DNA of 64,000 nucleotides from Diogma glabrata. Lineage: Eukaryota > Arthropoda > Insecta > Diptera > Cylindrotomidae. Positions 1 to 13,100 of this stretch are shown here, in pieces. Every line of letters begins with the position of its first letter. The first letter of the stretch is position 1. Where the stretch lies: the NCBI GenBank assembly GCA_963693315.1, contig OY856188.1, positions 199,372,127 to 199,436,126 on the forward strand. Reading direction: 5' to 3'. The translations under genes were made by a program, and so were the position numbers. Below the pieces are notes generated by a model. It was not told where the DNA came from. It did no database searches and worked only from the letters and a program-made list of their open reading frames with translations.

Positions 1-525
1 ATATTGTTCAAATCGATCGACACTGTTACCGATCCTGACGAAGCAGTAAACTATCCTGTTGAACTTTTTAATTCGCTGGATTTACCAGGAATGCCACCAC
101 ATAACTTGCGATTAAAAATTGGCTCACCAATAATTTTGCTTCGGAATTTAAATCCACCTAAGCTATGCAACGCTACAAGATTAGTCATAAAAAAAACTTT
201 GGGCAATGTTCTTGAAGCTACAATTTTGAACGGCTAATATGAAGGTGGAGTTGTTCTTCTGCCACGAATCCAAATGATCCCTTCAGACTAACCCGTTCCA
301 TTCAGACGTCTGCAATTTCCAATTCGTTTGGAGTTTGCCATGACTATTAATAAGTCACAAGGTCAAACAATGTCGATTTGTGGGTTGGATCTAGAAAATC
401 CGGTCTTTTCACATGGCCAATTATATGTGGCGTGTTCTCGCGGTTGAAAACCATCAAACTTATGCATTTATACTCCTCAGGAATTGACTAAAAATATTGT
501 TCATCAACTTGCATTAAGATAAAAT
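1..525 (+). pseudogene. Helitron Pif1-like helicase, C-terminal fragment
   Basis: The reading frame starting at about position 1 gives text typical of the last third of Helitron/Pif1 helicases: [20 protein letters not shown], then after in-frame stops at about 235 and 287, [11 protein letters not shown] (the late helicase motif) at about 340-372 and [10 protein letters not shown] at about 414-445. A further stop or shift follows directly after CSR, and the homology ends near 525. The intact protein would unwind DNA during rolling-circle transposition. Several stops mark it as dead. The 5' helicase and Rep parts are outside the window. Identification as a Pif1-like Helitron helicase is strong; the exact family is not determined. 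Confidence 0.8.
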
Positions 526-1437
526 TAAACAAACAATATTGATTATAACGAATTGTTTTTAGAAAAATTGATGTTATTTCAAAATAAAGAATAATGAAAT
601 TATTATATTATTTATCTTTCATTTCATACTTTGTTTAATATCCTAATCGCTTGAAATATTATGCAGGACAACGTCTGTCGGAATGATGTCTCTGATAAGT
701 ATAAGTTCAATCCCGACCCGACAATAATTACTTATTGTCGGGAATATTACTTTCAACAATTACTTTAAGCTTAATCACTCACAAAACTATATATTGACCG
801 TGTGTCAGATATTAGTTTCGCATTGATTTGCAACAATCAATAATGACTACAATGACTCAGAATGTTGACTATATAGAAATATTTCTCATCCTATGAATTC
901 ACACGTAGTACTGCCAAGAAATTTAATACAAAACTCCAAAATAAAATTTTAATTGTTTTTGCATCATTATCTTCTATTTATAAAAATTAATGTGTGTATG
1001 TTTAAAATTTGTAAATATGTTTGTGTTCACTTTCATCGAATGTATTGTCACTATTCTAACTGCCCTTGCTGACCATTGAATGACATCGCGATTACAATTT
1101 TTTTGTAACTTTTTTAATAACCTACCAGTAAAGAAAGCGTATACTAAACGGCATGAACACTGTGAACATTTTTGAATCTATATTTGTTCCGTATAATGTT
1201 CAATATAGAGACACACCTGAAACCTTACACACATGAAAACTTATTTGATCGCGTATTTTAATATATCCTTTGTTTTATATATAATACTAATTTTTTATAT
1301 TTTGCTGATCAACTAGAGTGCTGATCCTTTTACATTCATATTTAAAAAAAAAAAATAGAAAATCATTTCTCATTACTACTCTTTGAAGTTATTGCTACTA
1401 CGTCAACAAAATGTATACACACAAACTTTATTTATAG

Positions 1438-1811
<374 letters not shown>

Positions 1812-1821
1812 ATATGATATT

Positions 1822-1920
1822 GATCTTTGATAGAATTCTACAATCGGTGGTAGTCAGTGTCCAGCTTTCACTTCCGAAGGTAAGGACTGGTTGAATTAAT
1901 GTTGCGGACATTGTGAGTTT
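1822..1920 (-). pseudogene. Non-LTR retrotransposon fragment (C-terminal of reverse transcriptase)
   Basis: Read on the minus strand, 1911 down to about 1830 gives [20 protein letters not shown], a text found in the C-terminal part of RTE-type and related non-LTR reverse transcriptases. The frame runs into the (TA)n tract. No catalytic motif is kept. The stretch 1921-2340 upstream on the same strand may be more of the same element but I cannot follow a frame through it. Confidence 0.45.
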
Positions 1921-2340
1921 ACATGGTCATGAAAGATGTTTCGCAGAAGTTTTGAGTGTGCGTTGAAAACTTTATGAGGCTGGCTTTGATATATATCTGC
2001 ATGTCATTTGACGATATCACACACCTGAGGCAAAGTTTTCCACCCATCCTACTTTATTGTTGCCAGTATTCAAATATGTAGGAGATATGTTCCTGGATGT
2101 CAGACAGATCTTTTTGGTCACATATTGCAATAATCAGATCGTACATACGCGAGACAAGAGCGAGACAAAAACAAACAATTCAGAAAATTAATATAACCTT
2201 TTCTGGTTTTCACGAATGGCTTGAGCGGAGTGACGTAAAAATTTACGTGAATAAATATTTGTGTGATAAAATATTTTTGCGGCGAAAATTTTTGCGACGC
2301 ACGCGTTCGCCAAAAAAATTTGTAGGTGTGGACCCATTAC

Positions 2341-3263
2341 ATTCATTCTTGTGTTCTTTGTTTTATTTTTTGCAGGTATATTATTAATTTAAAATGGGGT
2401 TTTCTTAATCCACCGACATCTATCTATCTAAAAATGTCCATCAATTGTTATTATGTCATCTTATATTCGTAACTTATTTTTTGACCAAAAAGTAAGTTAT
2501 CAGCATAACATTATAACATTTATTAATATGTTGACATATAATTTAAAACTGTTTATACAATAACTACAAAAAACAACATAAATATCTCTTTTTTCTGAAC
2601 GGACAGTGTAAAAATGTATTTTATGCCTAAATACTTAAAAATTATAGATGTTGTTTAAACAATATAAATAGTTACATCCCCGCTCTGAAATCTTTTTTCA
2701 TTGAAAAACGAATCAATTAAACCCTGGTATCCTGATAGACAATAAGGAAGCAAACATCAAATTAAAAGACCGCCTAATAACAAGTAATAAATAAATCAAT
2801 CACCTAAACTATTTATAACCGAAGGATATCCACTCATTCTGTACCCACAATAAAAATTGTTATTATTTAGGATTACTTTTCGTTTGCGACAATATTTTAA
2901 AAAAATTTTTGAAATATCTGTAAGGGTTTTATTGTTTTATTAGATTCATTCTTGTGTTCTTTGTTTTATTTTTTGCAGGTATATTATTAATTTAAAATTG
3001 GGTTTTCTTAATCCACCGACATCTATCTATCTAAAAATGTCCATCAATTGTTATTATATCATCTTATATTCGTAACTCATTTTTTGACCAAAAAGTAAGT
3101 TATCAGCATAACATTTATTAATATGTTGACATATAATTTAAAACTATTTATACAATAACTACAAAAAAATAACATAAATGTCTCTTTTTTCTGAACGGAC
3201 AGTGTAAAAATGTATTTTATGCCTAAATACTTAAATATTACAGATATTCGCTCTGAAAGGTTT
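2341..3263. repeat. Direct duplication with 603-bp spacing
   Basis: The sequence 2341-2695 (starting ATTCATTCTTGTGTTCTTTG) recurs at 2944-3263 with only scattered differences and small gaps, such as a shorter AT stretch near 3110 and loss of about 35 bp before CGCTCTGAAA. The first copy is followed by about 250 bp (2696-2943) of AT-rich sequence. This looks like one and a half units of a ~603-bp tandem duplication. No coding signal is seen. Confidence 0.85.
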
Positions 3264-3659
3264 TTGATTTTAAATAAAATTAAGAAACAACAAAATTTAG
3301 AAAAATAACATTATCAAAATCGGAGCTGTTCTTGAGGACTGCTTACCAAAAGGTTTCGTTGACGCAACTATTAATAGATTAATAATATTATTAATCTGTT
3401 TAATTTGTTTTGAAAAAAACCAAATATGGAAACGTAAAACGCATAGCAAATTTTTTAAAGCAGTAGTAGCTTTATTTGCCATTTGCGAGATTTAATTAAA
3501 TTGCAATTCAAAAAAAAATAAATAAATCAAAAAATAAATAAAAAATAATCAAATTGATTAAATAATTTATTAAGTTCATCCATACGTTTTCAGAAAACTC
3601 CAAAACAAAAACACGAAATATATGTCAAACGATCAATATTTGGTGCAATTAAAAATCAG
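3264..3659. other. AT-rich spacer, nothing recognised
   Basis: Nearly 400 bp of AT-rich sequence with A-rich runs (3505-3545). A 61-codon open frame on the minus strand at 3297-3482 has no motif I recognise. Confidence 0.5.
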
Positions 3660-4890
3660 AGCCTTTATGTGGTTCAGACATTAAATTGATCTTCACTAAA
3701 TGTACAAACTCCTACACAATTTAAATCGAATCTTCGTCATGCTCGGGACTTCAAAGCAGCGAATTAACAAGGACATAAAAGCTTTTTCAAATGGTTTTCT
3801 TAAAAACGTTACTGTTTAAGTGGTCAAGACCTAGACATGGCTATGTATAATTTTTCTGAAACTATAGTCGAGAGTATGCGCAGACTTATTCCAAATAAAT
3901 TGATTGTTTCGAAGACTGATCTCTGGTTTTTGAGTAAATGGAAAAAGCAATAAAATGTAAAACAAAAAAGCCTTTTCGTACGTTTAATCAAACAAAACTG
4001 ATGAAAACCTTATAGAGCAAGAGCCCGCGACGGCCAGACCTTCGTTATTTTATAAAAGCTGAAAGTGTCTCTGCACATACCCCCTTGGCGACATTTGAAG
4101 TTTAGATCATGGTGGCTTTAGCAGGGAGCATTTAACAAAGGGGGCCTCCAAAGTTTCGTGAAAGTACAAAAGGTAGTTTTTTTATATATTCTTCGGGATA
4201 GTATTAGAAGTCACGTCACCCATTGCCAGACACTTTCTATCGTGGTAACCCCCCTCCCCCCACAGACACCCTTAAACTTTAACAAATTGATAAAGTTTAA
4301 GGGTGTCTGGCAGGGGTTCGCCACGATAGTAAGTGTCTGGCAATGGGTGACGTGACTTCTATACTATCCCGAAGAATATATAAAAAAATTACCTTTTATA
4401 CTTTCACGAAACTTTGAAGGCCTCTTTGTTACCTGCTCCCTGCCAAAGCCACCATGATCCAAACTTCATATGTCGCTAATCGTTCCTACTTGAGTTGGGG
4501 GTATGCGCAGAGAAACTTTCAGCTTTTATAAAATAACGAAGGTCTGGCCGTCACGGGCTCTTAGTCTATTAAAGTGTATCGAAAAGAGAGAAATTTATGT
4601 CATTGACTTAGTATTTTAGAGAAACATCTATTTAATAGGATCTAACTTTACTGAATACCTTACTGACTGGTTCGCGCAATTTCTATAAAGCAGTAAAAGC
4701 TGTCCAAAGTAATTTTTGTAATTTTCCCTGCCACTGCAACTAAAATCTTACTAACGAACTTGATTCCTTGCAACACAAAAGAAATATTGCTGGTTTGTCA
4801 TTTTTTTATAAATATATTATGGATGAAGAGATCAAATCGATTTTTCCTAACCTTAAGCCTACAAAATTTTGGTGTCACACCTGAACAACT
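3660..4890 (+). pseudogene. Non-LTR retrotransposon remnant interrupted by a foldback element
   Basis: Fragments in several frames read like the linker between endonuclease and reverse transcriptase, and the C-terminal part, of a Jockey-like non-LTR element. About 3935-4015 gives KKPFRTFNQT, a typical Lys/Arg-rich linker; about 4570-4600 gives VYRKERN; about 4757-4830 gives LDSLQHKRNIAGLSFFYKY, a common C-terminal text. The 4018-4561 palindrome lies between the linker parts, so it inserted into this older element. The reverse transcriptase catalytic core is not recognisable. Calling it non-LTR is fairly safe; the clade is a guess. Confidence 0.5.
4018..4561. mobile_element. Foldback/MITE-like palindrome, about 544 bp
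   Basis: The two halves are inverted copies over almost the whole length. The left end AAGAGCCCGCGACGGCCAG matches the reverse complement of the right end; other matching blocks are TTCGTTATTTTATAAAAGCT, the AAGTTTCGTGAAAGTA block and GTCACGTCACCCATTGCC. The centre is near 4280 (ACAAATTGATAAAGT). The right arm has an extra ~20 bp near 4480-4500. It could fold into a hairpin of over 230 bp. No coding capacity. I cannot define a clean target duplication; arm similarity seems to continue a few bases into the flank (TATAGA / TCTATT). Confidence 0.85.
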
Positions 4891-4899
4891 GTAGCTACG

Positions 4900-4956
4900 T
4901 ATCCTAAGGTAAGGTAGGTACGTAAGGTACGTAAGGTACTTGAACGTAAGGTTCAA
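4900..4956. repeat. Short GGTACGTAA-type repeat
   Basis: The motif GTAAGGTA/GGTACGTAA is repeated about five times between 4906 and 4955, ending in a small palindrome CTTGAACGTAAGGTTCAAG. Confidence 0.7.
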
Positions 4957-6198
4957 GTAATTAGATTTAGAACTGTTCGATTTACTAGAATTTCAGTTTG
5001 AAGGCTGTACCCCAATTAATTCTTAATTGTAATAAACATGCGAAATCAATTTAATCTACTATATGTTTAATTAAATCAACATATTTTTCTAAATAATCGC
5101 AAGGAAATTTATTTAATCTGATAACTAAATTACAGTATCTGATAACTTTATTACATTAATTTATATTTAGCAATTTTAAAACTTAAATTTAGATTCAGTG
5201 TTGTAGTATAATTTTGCAGCTAATTGGAACCTGGAAAAGCCTGAATTCCAATAACTGTTTGCACAAAATCGCACAATAATTATCATTTGAATTAGTGCAA
5301 TATAGCTTTCATATATTCATACAAAATAAGTTTCTTTACAATTATATAGGAAAAAATGTTGTTTAAGTTGTTGACTAAATTAGAATTTCGATAAAGTTTG
5401 TCCTAAAAATATAATCATATAACCTTATTTTTATTCCTCAATCGAACGGGAAGTATTCCAGATTGGAAGTTAATTAAAAGGCAGTAAAAGATCGTTTCTC
5501 AATTTTTAAAATCAGAAAAAGAACTACATAAAAAGGTACTTGTATATAAAATGAAAATATTAAATTCAAACTCAATTAAATATTAGAAATTCAATACATG
5601 TTAAGGACTGTTAATTGTTTAAATTTTTTATTTCGCTCAAATCTAAGAAATATTTATATACATAAATTCGATAAATTGATGATGGTTATTAATATATGAG
5701 GAACACAATCACAATTGTTTTTTTACACTTAATCTTATATATTAATACGCTAACCCAAAATTTTGTGGAGCCTAAGGCTTTTTTATTCGAATTTTGATTG
5801 ATTTCAAATTTTCAGTGCTAACTGATATTACTGTAACCTATTTCTGGGATTGGGATTTAGATTTTTCGGATCATAAATAAAAAGTTATTATATACGAAAA
5901 ACTTTTTATATACATATGCATTATAAGTTTACATACATACAAAAACGAAATTAAATTTAAAACTTAAAAATTTATTTTATTTTTTTATATATTCTTTGGT
6001 AGATGGAATTTCATTTTAGTCTTCTTATGTCTTCGTACATGGAAGGTTAGATCAAGTCATCGGAATAAAAGAGACTATATGCGTAATAATGTTGATTTCA
6101 TGAATGATGAAATTTATTTTTTTATATTTTCTTTTTTATATTATTCTTTGGTAGTGGGTAGTAATAAACGTATCGTATGCGTAGTATATTAGTAAAAA
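4957..6198. other. AT-rich region without recognised feature
   Basis: About 1.2 kb of very AT-rich DNA. TTTTTTATATATTCTTTGGTAG recurs in variant form at about 5983 and 6128. I see no open frame of note, no terminal repeats and no RNA gene. Confidence 0.5.
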
Positions 6199-6638
6199 CT
6201 AGGAGGGCCCGGCGTGCTTCGCTACGCTTATAAATAAAGTTTTTGCGTAGACATTTTGTTGACGTAGAAGCAATGATTTCAAAAAGTGGTACTGAGAAAT
6301 GCTAGCATATAATTTTTAATTTTTCTTTTTAAATATATGAATGAAAAATAATCAGAACTCTAGCTGATCAGTTCGGATATAGGAAAAATTAGCGATCAAA
6401 TTAGTTTTCAAGTAAGCTTATTTGATTTCTAACTTATTTGATCGCTAATTTCTCATATATCCGAACTGATCAGCTAGAGTTCTGATTATTTTTCATTCAT
6501 ATATTTAAAAAGAAAAATTAAAAATTATATGCTAGCATTTCACATTACCACTTTTTGAAATCATTGCTTCTACGTCAACAAAATGTCTACGCAAAAACTT
6601 TATTTATAAGCGTAGCGAAGCACGCCGGGCCCTCCTAG
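6199..6638. mobile_element. Palindrome made of two Helitron 3' ends
   Basis: A 440-bp inverted repeat. Each end carries the Helitron-type hairpin GCGTAGCGAAGCACGC, then GGGCCCTCCTAG, and is followed in the host by T. The two ~200-bp arms are nearly identical (for example TTATTTATAAGCGTAG, ACGTAGAAGCAATGATTTC, CAGAACTCTAGCTGATCAG) and meet near 6405-6440. The arm matches the terminal ~165 bp of the Helitron at 1-1465. Normal Helitrons have unlike ends, so a copy with two 3' ends is unusual. No coding capacity. Confidence 0.8.
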
Positions 6639-7814
6639 TATAAATTATTGTTTGTTTTTATTAAACGTTTTTGTTCGCAAATTACAAAAAAAATTTTTAT
6701 TAATTATTATTAATCACTAATTAATCAATGAAAGTTTATAGATATTTTATTTTATTTAATTGGTTCTTTTTCACAAAACACAAAAAATATTTTTAAAGAA
6801 AAACGCTTCACAAATAGTGTTACAAACAGGAGTAATCACTTAACACAAGGTTTAAATGGATATGATCCTGACTATTTTATCATTATTATGTAAACCTAAT
6901 TTTTTTTTACATTTTTCACTTAATTTTATTTTGGGGATAGATATATGATCATTGATGATCAGTTGATAGTTTGACCATTACCAATAATTAAAGGAAACCT
7001 CATAAATATTGTTTTATTATTTTGATAAAAATATGGGAGAGGGTGGTAGTTATTTAAGATAATAAATACCTTTTATAAAATTACTATTAGAATAATAATA
7101 AAAGTAGGTAATAAATTTAGATGGTTGCAATTCGTTTTGAAAATAAGTTTTTATATTTATAATCTCATTCATAAATAAAAGGTTCTGTTTGTTTTAATAT
7201 TCTTTTTCAAAGTATGACTTGACTATGTGAAGGACTAATAAAATCGAATTTAGAAATGAAACTCATTTTGATTTATCATTTTTAAATTGTAATTCTTGTT
7301 GAAATTATAACGTTTTATGAATATATTGGTTGTTAAAAATATATATTTATTATTTTTGTACAGAATAAGATATCGGTTATAAAAATTATAATGAGTTAGA
7401 ACACACTAATTTTTGTAGTCTAAATGAATTTTTCTACCTATTTATTTCTACAGCTAGATTGTTATTGTCAAGGGGTTTTCTAAACTCGGTTGTTATTATA
7501 ATTCTGACGATTACGAGTATAATGTATTTGAAATTAATATAATAAGTAATAAGTTTAAGTAATAAAAATTCACGCCTTTTGCAGATAATGTTTGCCATTG
7601 ACATTAACAGTGCCTTCAATGTTTCTAAAATTTTTTGAATATTCTTGGGAATAGTAAATAAAAAACTTATTTTCAGAATTGAATATTTCTATGATAAAGA
7701 TTCTATATTAAAGCAGTTCATATAAATGATAAAATAGTATTATTTTCTTTACAATATCAAACCAAAAACTTTAAATTAAATCAACAAAACTATAAGTAAG
7801 ACGATTAATAAACA
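6639..7814. other. AT-rich region without recognised feature
   Basis: About 1.2 kb with no recognised coding sequence. I compared minus-strand frames with the second half of gene B, because the missing part of gene A could lie here, and found no match. The region leads into the satellite array. Confidence 0.5.
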
Positions 7815-9942
7815 TACGACCAAACGAAATAAAACTAGTGAATCTAATTTCCCAGATGATTTTTATATAAACAAAATAAAAAATTTGGATTTCGGGCATA
7901 TGTGGGGACAGGAAAGCGAATTCCCGTTGTAATAGCTCAAAACTCAAAAAGTCTATAATTATACAACGGGTTACGACCAAACGAAAAAAACTAGTGACTT
8001 TTCCTCACCTAACCATTATTAATCTAACAAAAATAAAACCAACTGATTTACGGCATGTAGGAAGGGGTTACAGCAAGTGGATTCTAGCCCCCCCAAAATT
8101 CAAAATTTGAAAATTCTCTAAAACGGCATACGACCAAACAAAAAAATCTAGTGACCTTTCCTGACCTAATGATTTTCCATCTAAAAAAAATAAAAAATTT
8201 GCATTTCGAGCGTATGTGGGGACAGGAAAGCAAATTCTAGTTCTCAAAGCTCAAAACTGGAGAAGTCTATAATTATACAACGGGGTACGACCAAACGAAA
8301 AAAACTAGTGACCTTTCCTCACCTAACTATTATTCATCTAACAAAAATAAAACCATTTGATTTACTGCATGTAGGAAGGGGTTACAGCAAGTGGATTCTA
8401 GCCCCCCCCAAAATTCAAAATTTAAAAATTCTCTAAAACGGCATATGACCAAACAAAAAAATCTAGTGACCTTTCCTGACCTAATGATTTTCCATCTAAA
8501 AAAAATAAAAAATTTGGATTTCGAGCGTATGTGGGGACAGGAAAGCAAATTCTAGTTCTCAAAGCTCAAAACTGGAGAAGTCTATAATTATACAACGGGG
8601 TACGACCAAACAAAAAAAACTAGTGACCTTTCCTCACCTAGCCATTATTAATCTAACAAAAATAAAATCATCTGATTTACGGCATGGAGGAAGGGGTTAC
8701 AGCAAGTGGATTCTAGCCCCCCCAAAATTCAAAATTTGAAAATTCTCTAAAACGGCATACGACCAAACAAAAAACTCTAGTGACCTTTCCTGACCTAATG
8801 ATTTTCCATCTAAAACAAATAAAAAATTTGGATTTCGAGCGTATGTGTGGACACGAAAGCAAATTCTAGTTCTCAAAGCTCAAAACCTAAGAAGTCTATA
8901 ATTATACAACGGGGTACGACCAAACGAAAAAAACTAGTGACCTTTCCTCACCTAACCATTATTAATCTAACAAAAATAAAATCATTTGATTAACGGCATG
9001 TAGGAAGGGGTTACAGCAAGTGGATTCTAGCCCCCCCAAAATTCAAAATTTGAAAATTCTCTAAAACGGCATACGACCAAACAAAAAAATCTAGTGACCT
9101 TTCCTGACCTAATGATTTTCCATCTAAAAAAAATAAAAAATTTGGATTTCGAGCGTATGTGGGAACAGGAAAGCAAATTCTAGTTCTCAAAGCTCAAAAC
9201 TGGAGAAGTCTATAATTATACAACGGGGTACGACCAAACGAAAAAAACTAGTGACCTTTCCTCACTAAGCCATTATTGATCTAACAAAAATAAAATCAAC
9301 TGATTTACGGCATGTAGGAAGGGGTTACAGCAAGTGGATTCTAGCCCCCCCAAAATTCAAAATTTGAAAATTCTCTAAAACGGCATACGACCAAACAAAA
9401 AAATCTAGTGACCTTTCCTGACCTAATGATTTTCCACCTAAAAAAAATAAAAAATTTGGATTTCGAGCGTATGTGGGGACAGGAAAGCAAATTCTAGTTC
9501 TCAAAGCTCAAAACTGGAGAAGTCTATAATTATACAACGGGGTACGACCAAACGAAAAATACTAGTGACCTTTCCTCACTAAGTCATTATTAATCTAACA
9601 AAAACAAAATCAACTGATTTACGGCATGTTGGAAGGGGTTACAGCAAGTGGATTCTAGCCCCCCCAAAATTCAAAATTTGAAAATTCTCTAAAACGGCAT
9701 ACGACCAAACAAAAAAATTTAGTGACCTTTCCTGACCTAATGATTTTCCATCTAAAAAAAATAAAAAATTTGGATTTCAAGCGTATGTGGGGACAGGAAA
9801 GCAAATTCTAGTTCTCAAAGCTCAAAACTGGAGAAGTCTATAATTATACAACGGGGTACGACCAAACAAAAAAAACTAGTGACCTTTCCTCACCTAGCCA
9901 TTATTAATCTAACAAAAATAAAACCATTTGATTTACTGCATG
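7815..9942. repeat. Satellite array, ~314-bp dimer of 157-bp monomers
   Basis: The mark TACGACCAAAC recurs at 7815, 7972, 8286, 8601, 8915, 9229, 9543 and 9857, and in its second form (GCATACGACCAAAC or GCATATGACCAAAC) about halfway between, for example at 8444. The repeat unit is therefore 314-315 bp, built from two related halves of 157-158 bp: one with CCTCACCTAACCATTATTAATC, the other with CCTGACCTAATGATTTTCCATC. About 6.8 dimers are present. Copies near the left edge (7815-8000) are most diverged, inner ones nearly identical. The array runs into the N gap. The 157-bp size is close to nucleosome spacing, as in many satellites. Confidence 0.93.
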
Positions 9943-10142
9943 NNNNNNNNNNNNNNNNNNNNNNNNNNNNNNNNNNNNNNNNNNNNNNNNNNNNNNNNNN
10001 NNNNNNNNNNNNNNNNNNNNNNNNNNNNNNNNNNNNNNNNNNNNNNNNNNNNNNNNNNNNNNNNNNNNNNNNNNNNNNNNNNNNNNNNNNNNNNNNNNNN
10101 NNNNNNNNNNNNNNNNNNNNNNNNNNNNNNNNNNNNNNNNNN
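9943..10142. other. Assembly gap (200 N)
   Basis: Exactly 200 N separate satellite sequence from the third exon of gene A. A round 200 is usually a placeholder, so the true distance is unknown. Open frames that run through the N are artefacts. Confidence 0.99.
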
Positions 10143-13100
10143 AATGTTTTTTTGGTATTTTCACGATTTATATCCGAATCGAGAGAAATTTTATAGCTAC
10201 GAAACTTAAAAATATTCAATATTTCAATTATGAATAGATGAATTAACGTAAGTACTGAGATTGCTGTAATTATTATTCCAATTCGTTTATTAATCGCTTC
10301 TATATCGACTTCATAACTACTATCAATATGTTTGTAAACAATAGATGCACTAAGGGCAACGCCGAATAAATATAATATGTGTGGTATTGATAGCATTACG
10401 AACCGATGCCTAGATTTTGATGTTCTAATGTTCATATACGATAAAGTTGAAACATAGCAAGTGCCATGTGCAACTGCACATAAATAAATGCCAATTGTTG
10501 GATCTAGAAATGGAAAAAAAGAATAATATATTTTCTAAAAATTATTTATTTTAATTTTAATGAAAGTGTGTTTGCAATTAATATTTCTAATATTTCTGCA
10601 ATTAATATCTTACAGAAGGTCGGTAGGAATCCTAAAAAAGTGATCGACTTTTAGAATAATTAGTATCAAAACTTTAGTTACAATTGTTTTTCGGTTTTAA
10701 TGAATCTTTGCTACTTTTTTATGTTCATACGGGAACGGGTCAAATAGTTTGTACACGAAATTGAGCGCCCAACCAATTGCTTTTTTTTAAACTTCAATAA
10801 ATTTTGTTCTCGGGATCCTCTCCTCTGATAACTTATATTTTTAGTAAGTTTTTAAATAATTCCCAATTCCACTTTTCGACTTTTTACTTTTTATTAAAGT
10901 TTGGATTATATTATTGTGTTATTTATTTTATTATAAAAACCTTATAAAAACATTAACATAATAATATCACATATGGGGCGTTCTTTTACAAACCGATCAG
11001 ATTTGGACAAATCTGACCGACACATTTTTGATTTGGCTGAAATGTTTTTACAAGTTTTATATCGAAAAAAAGATATACGTGTTCAAGGATTTTTTTTGGA
11101 AAATATAGCTGTTTAAAATTTCGAGAATTTCGTGATTTTTGCCTTGACAAAATATTTTCAAATATTCATAACTTCGGTACTATTAAAGATAAAAGCTTCT
11201 AGTTTGTTTTATTTTAAAGTTAAAAGATGTTAGTTTAAAAAAAAATTAAAACTAATAAAAGTTTCTAACAAATTCCTATGTTATAAACAAATAAAATGTT
11301 CAAAACGATCTTTAGTCATTGACAGGAAATGAAACGTAGGGTTTATAGGAAATGAAACGTAGAATACGACGGTCATACTAAAAACTCATTTCGTGGGTGG
11401 GACAATAACTAAAAATCGTTTTGAACATTTTATTTGTTTATACCAATATTTATTAATTTTGATTTTTTCTTAACTAACATCTTTTAACTTTAAAATAAAA
11501 CAAACTATAGCTTTCTATCTTTAACAGAACCGAAGTTATGAATATTTGAAAATAACTCGTCAAGCAAAAAATCAAAAAGCTCTCGAAATATAAAACCCAT
11601 AAAAATCAAGGTCAGAAAGGTGTTCGATTTGTATAAAAAACCCATATGCAACGCAACATACAGTCCACAAAATTTTCAGCAAAACTTTGTATAAAGCTTT
11701 TAGAACTTCATAAAACGGAAGGAAAATGCTTTTTGGGTATTTATCATATTGTAGTTGAACAGATAAAGGCGTTAAGAACTTAAGAATAAAATCGCACTTG
11801 AAGATTAAATAAAATTAAAAATGCCAAAAGTTATTTAATATAATACACCTATCCCCCGTTTTACACGGTAGATACGTTCCTGATAAAAACGTGTTAATCG
11901 AAAATATAAATTTTGTATGGAAAACCGTGTTAAGCGAAAAACGTGGGTTTTTGGTCATTTCTTGGGCGACAATCAGATTCGGTAAAACATAAAAGTACCA
12001 GTTTAATCACATAAGATATCGACATAACAGTTAAATTGATTTTCAAAAAGAAACATGCAACATAACCAATAAGAAATTCACAAAAAAATAAAAAGTAATT
12101 ATACATGCACATACTAGCATGTTGACCTAAATCAAACCTAACTTAACTTGATTCAGTTCGACTATTCGCGACTTGGAAGTTAAATCTGTAATTAATAACT
12201 GTCCTTTCTTTTCAGCTAAATCTTGCAAACATCTTCATATTGACTTAAAAATTCGTTGAAAGTTCGCAGAAATCAAAGAGCTAGTTCACTATTCGGATTA
12301 TGTTGTTGAAAGTAGTTGCATTATTTATTATCTTCTGTTATAATGCTTGCAATAAAGAAGTTTTAATTCTGGGTAGAAATAAAATTTATCCATTTGTAAG
12401 CTGCAAATCTTGAGGAAGACATGGAGCATTGTCCAGTAACAGAAAAACCTTAAATATTATTTTGATTAAATACTATTTTACTTCTGGTACGTAAGAGTTA
12501 TGAGACAAATCAATGAACAATGTGGCTTTAACCCAAGCTTTTGTATTGGGATTTCAATGAATGAAAAGATTTGTTTATTCCTTTTTACCTGGACGCTTTG
12601 CCACCTAAGCCTTATCACTCTTTAGTATTGAAAACCTGATCAGCAGTCAAATTCTCTAATTGTGAAGCGGAGAAGTGATAAGTTTTTGAATGAACAGAAA
12701 CGATGGAATTTTTAAAGGTTCACCGCTTCACAGTTACAGAATTTGGCTGCAGGACAGTAAGATGTACCGGAATTAATTTCAGTCAATTCTAGTGGGTACA
12801 TACTGTTGTGCTATATCTAAATCAGTGGATGCGCTTTTTAATTTTAAATTTTTGCAAAAAATGCCCGTGTTTGAATATTTCGAACCAACCATGACTTGCA
12901 ATAAAACTTAAAAGGCATTTTATTTGAGTAGATGGAGTAGATAGATCTATTTAAGTACATGGCAACTGTTTCACATTCCAAAAATTTTAAAGTCTCACTA
13001 GTTATGATATTGGTACCAATTGGAATACGTCTTTGATATTGGTCTTCAAGCCATATCATTAATTTATTTTCCGATGTTTTTATTTTTTTTAAATAGCATG

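Noticed and set aside
7434..7619. Possible missing exon of gene A left of the satellite
   Set aside because: The hydrophobic minus-strand frame does not align with any segment of gene B's second half.
7771..8548. Minus-strand open frames in the satellite
   Set aside because: They follow the satellite unit and are not kept from unit to unit.
9879..10435. Open frames spanning the N gap
   Set aside because: The middle is N; only the minus-strand part above 10142 is real coding sequence (gene A exon 3).
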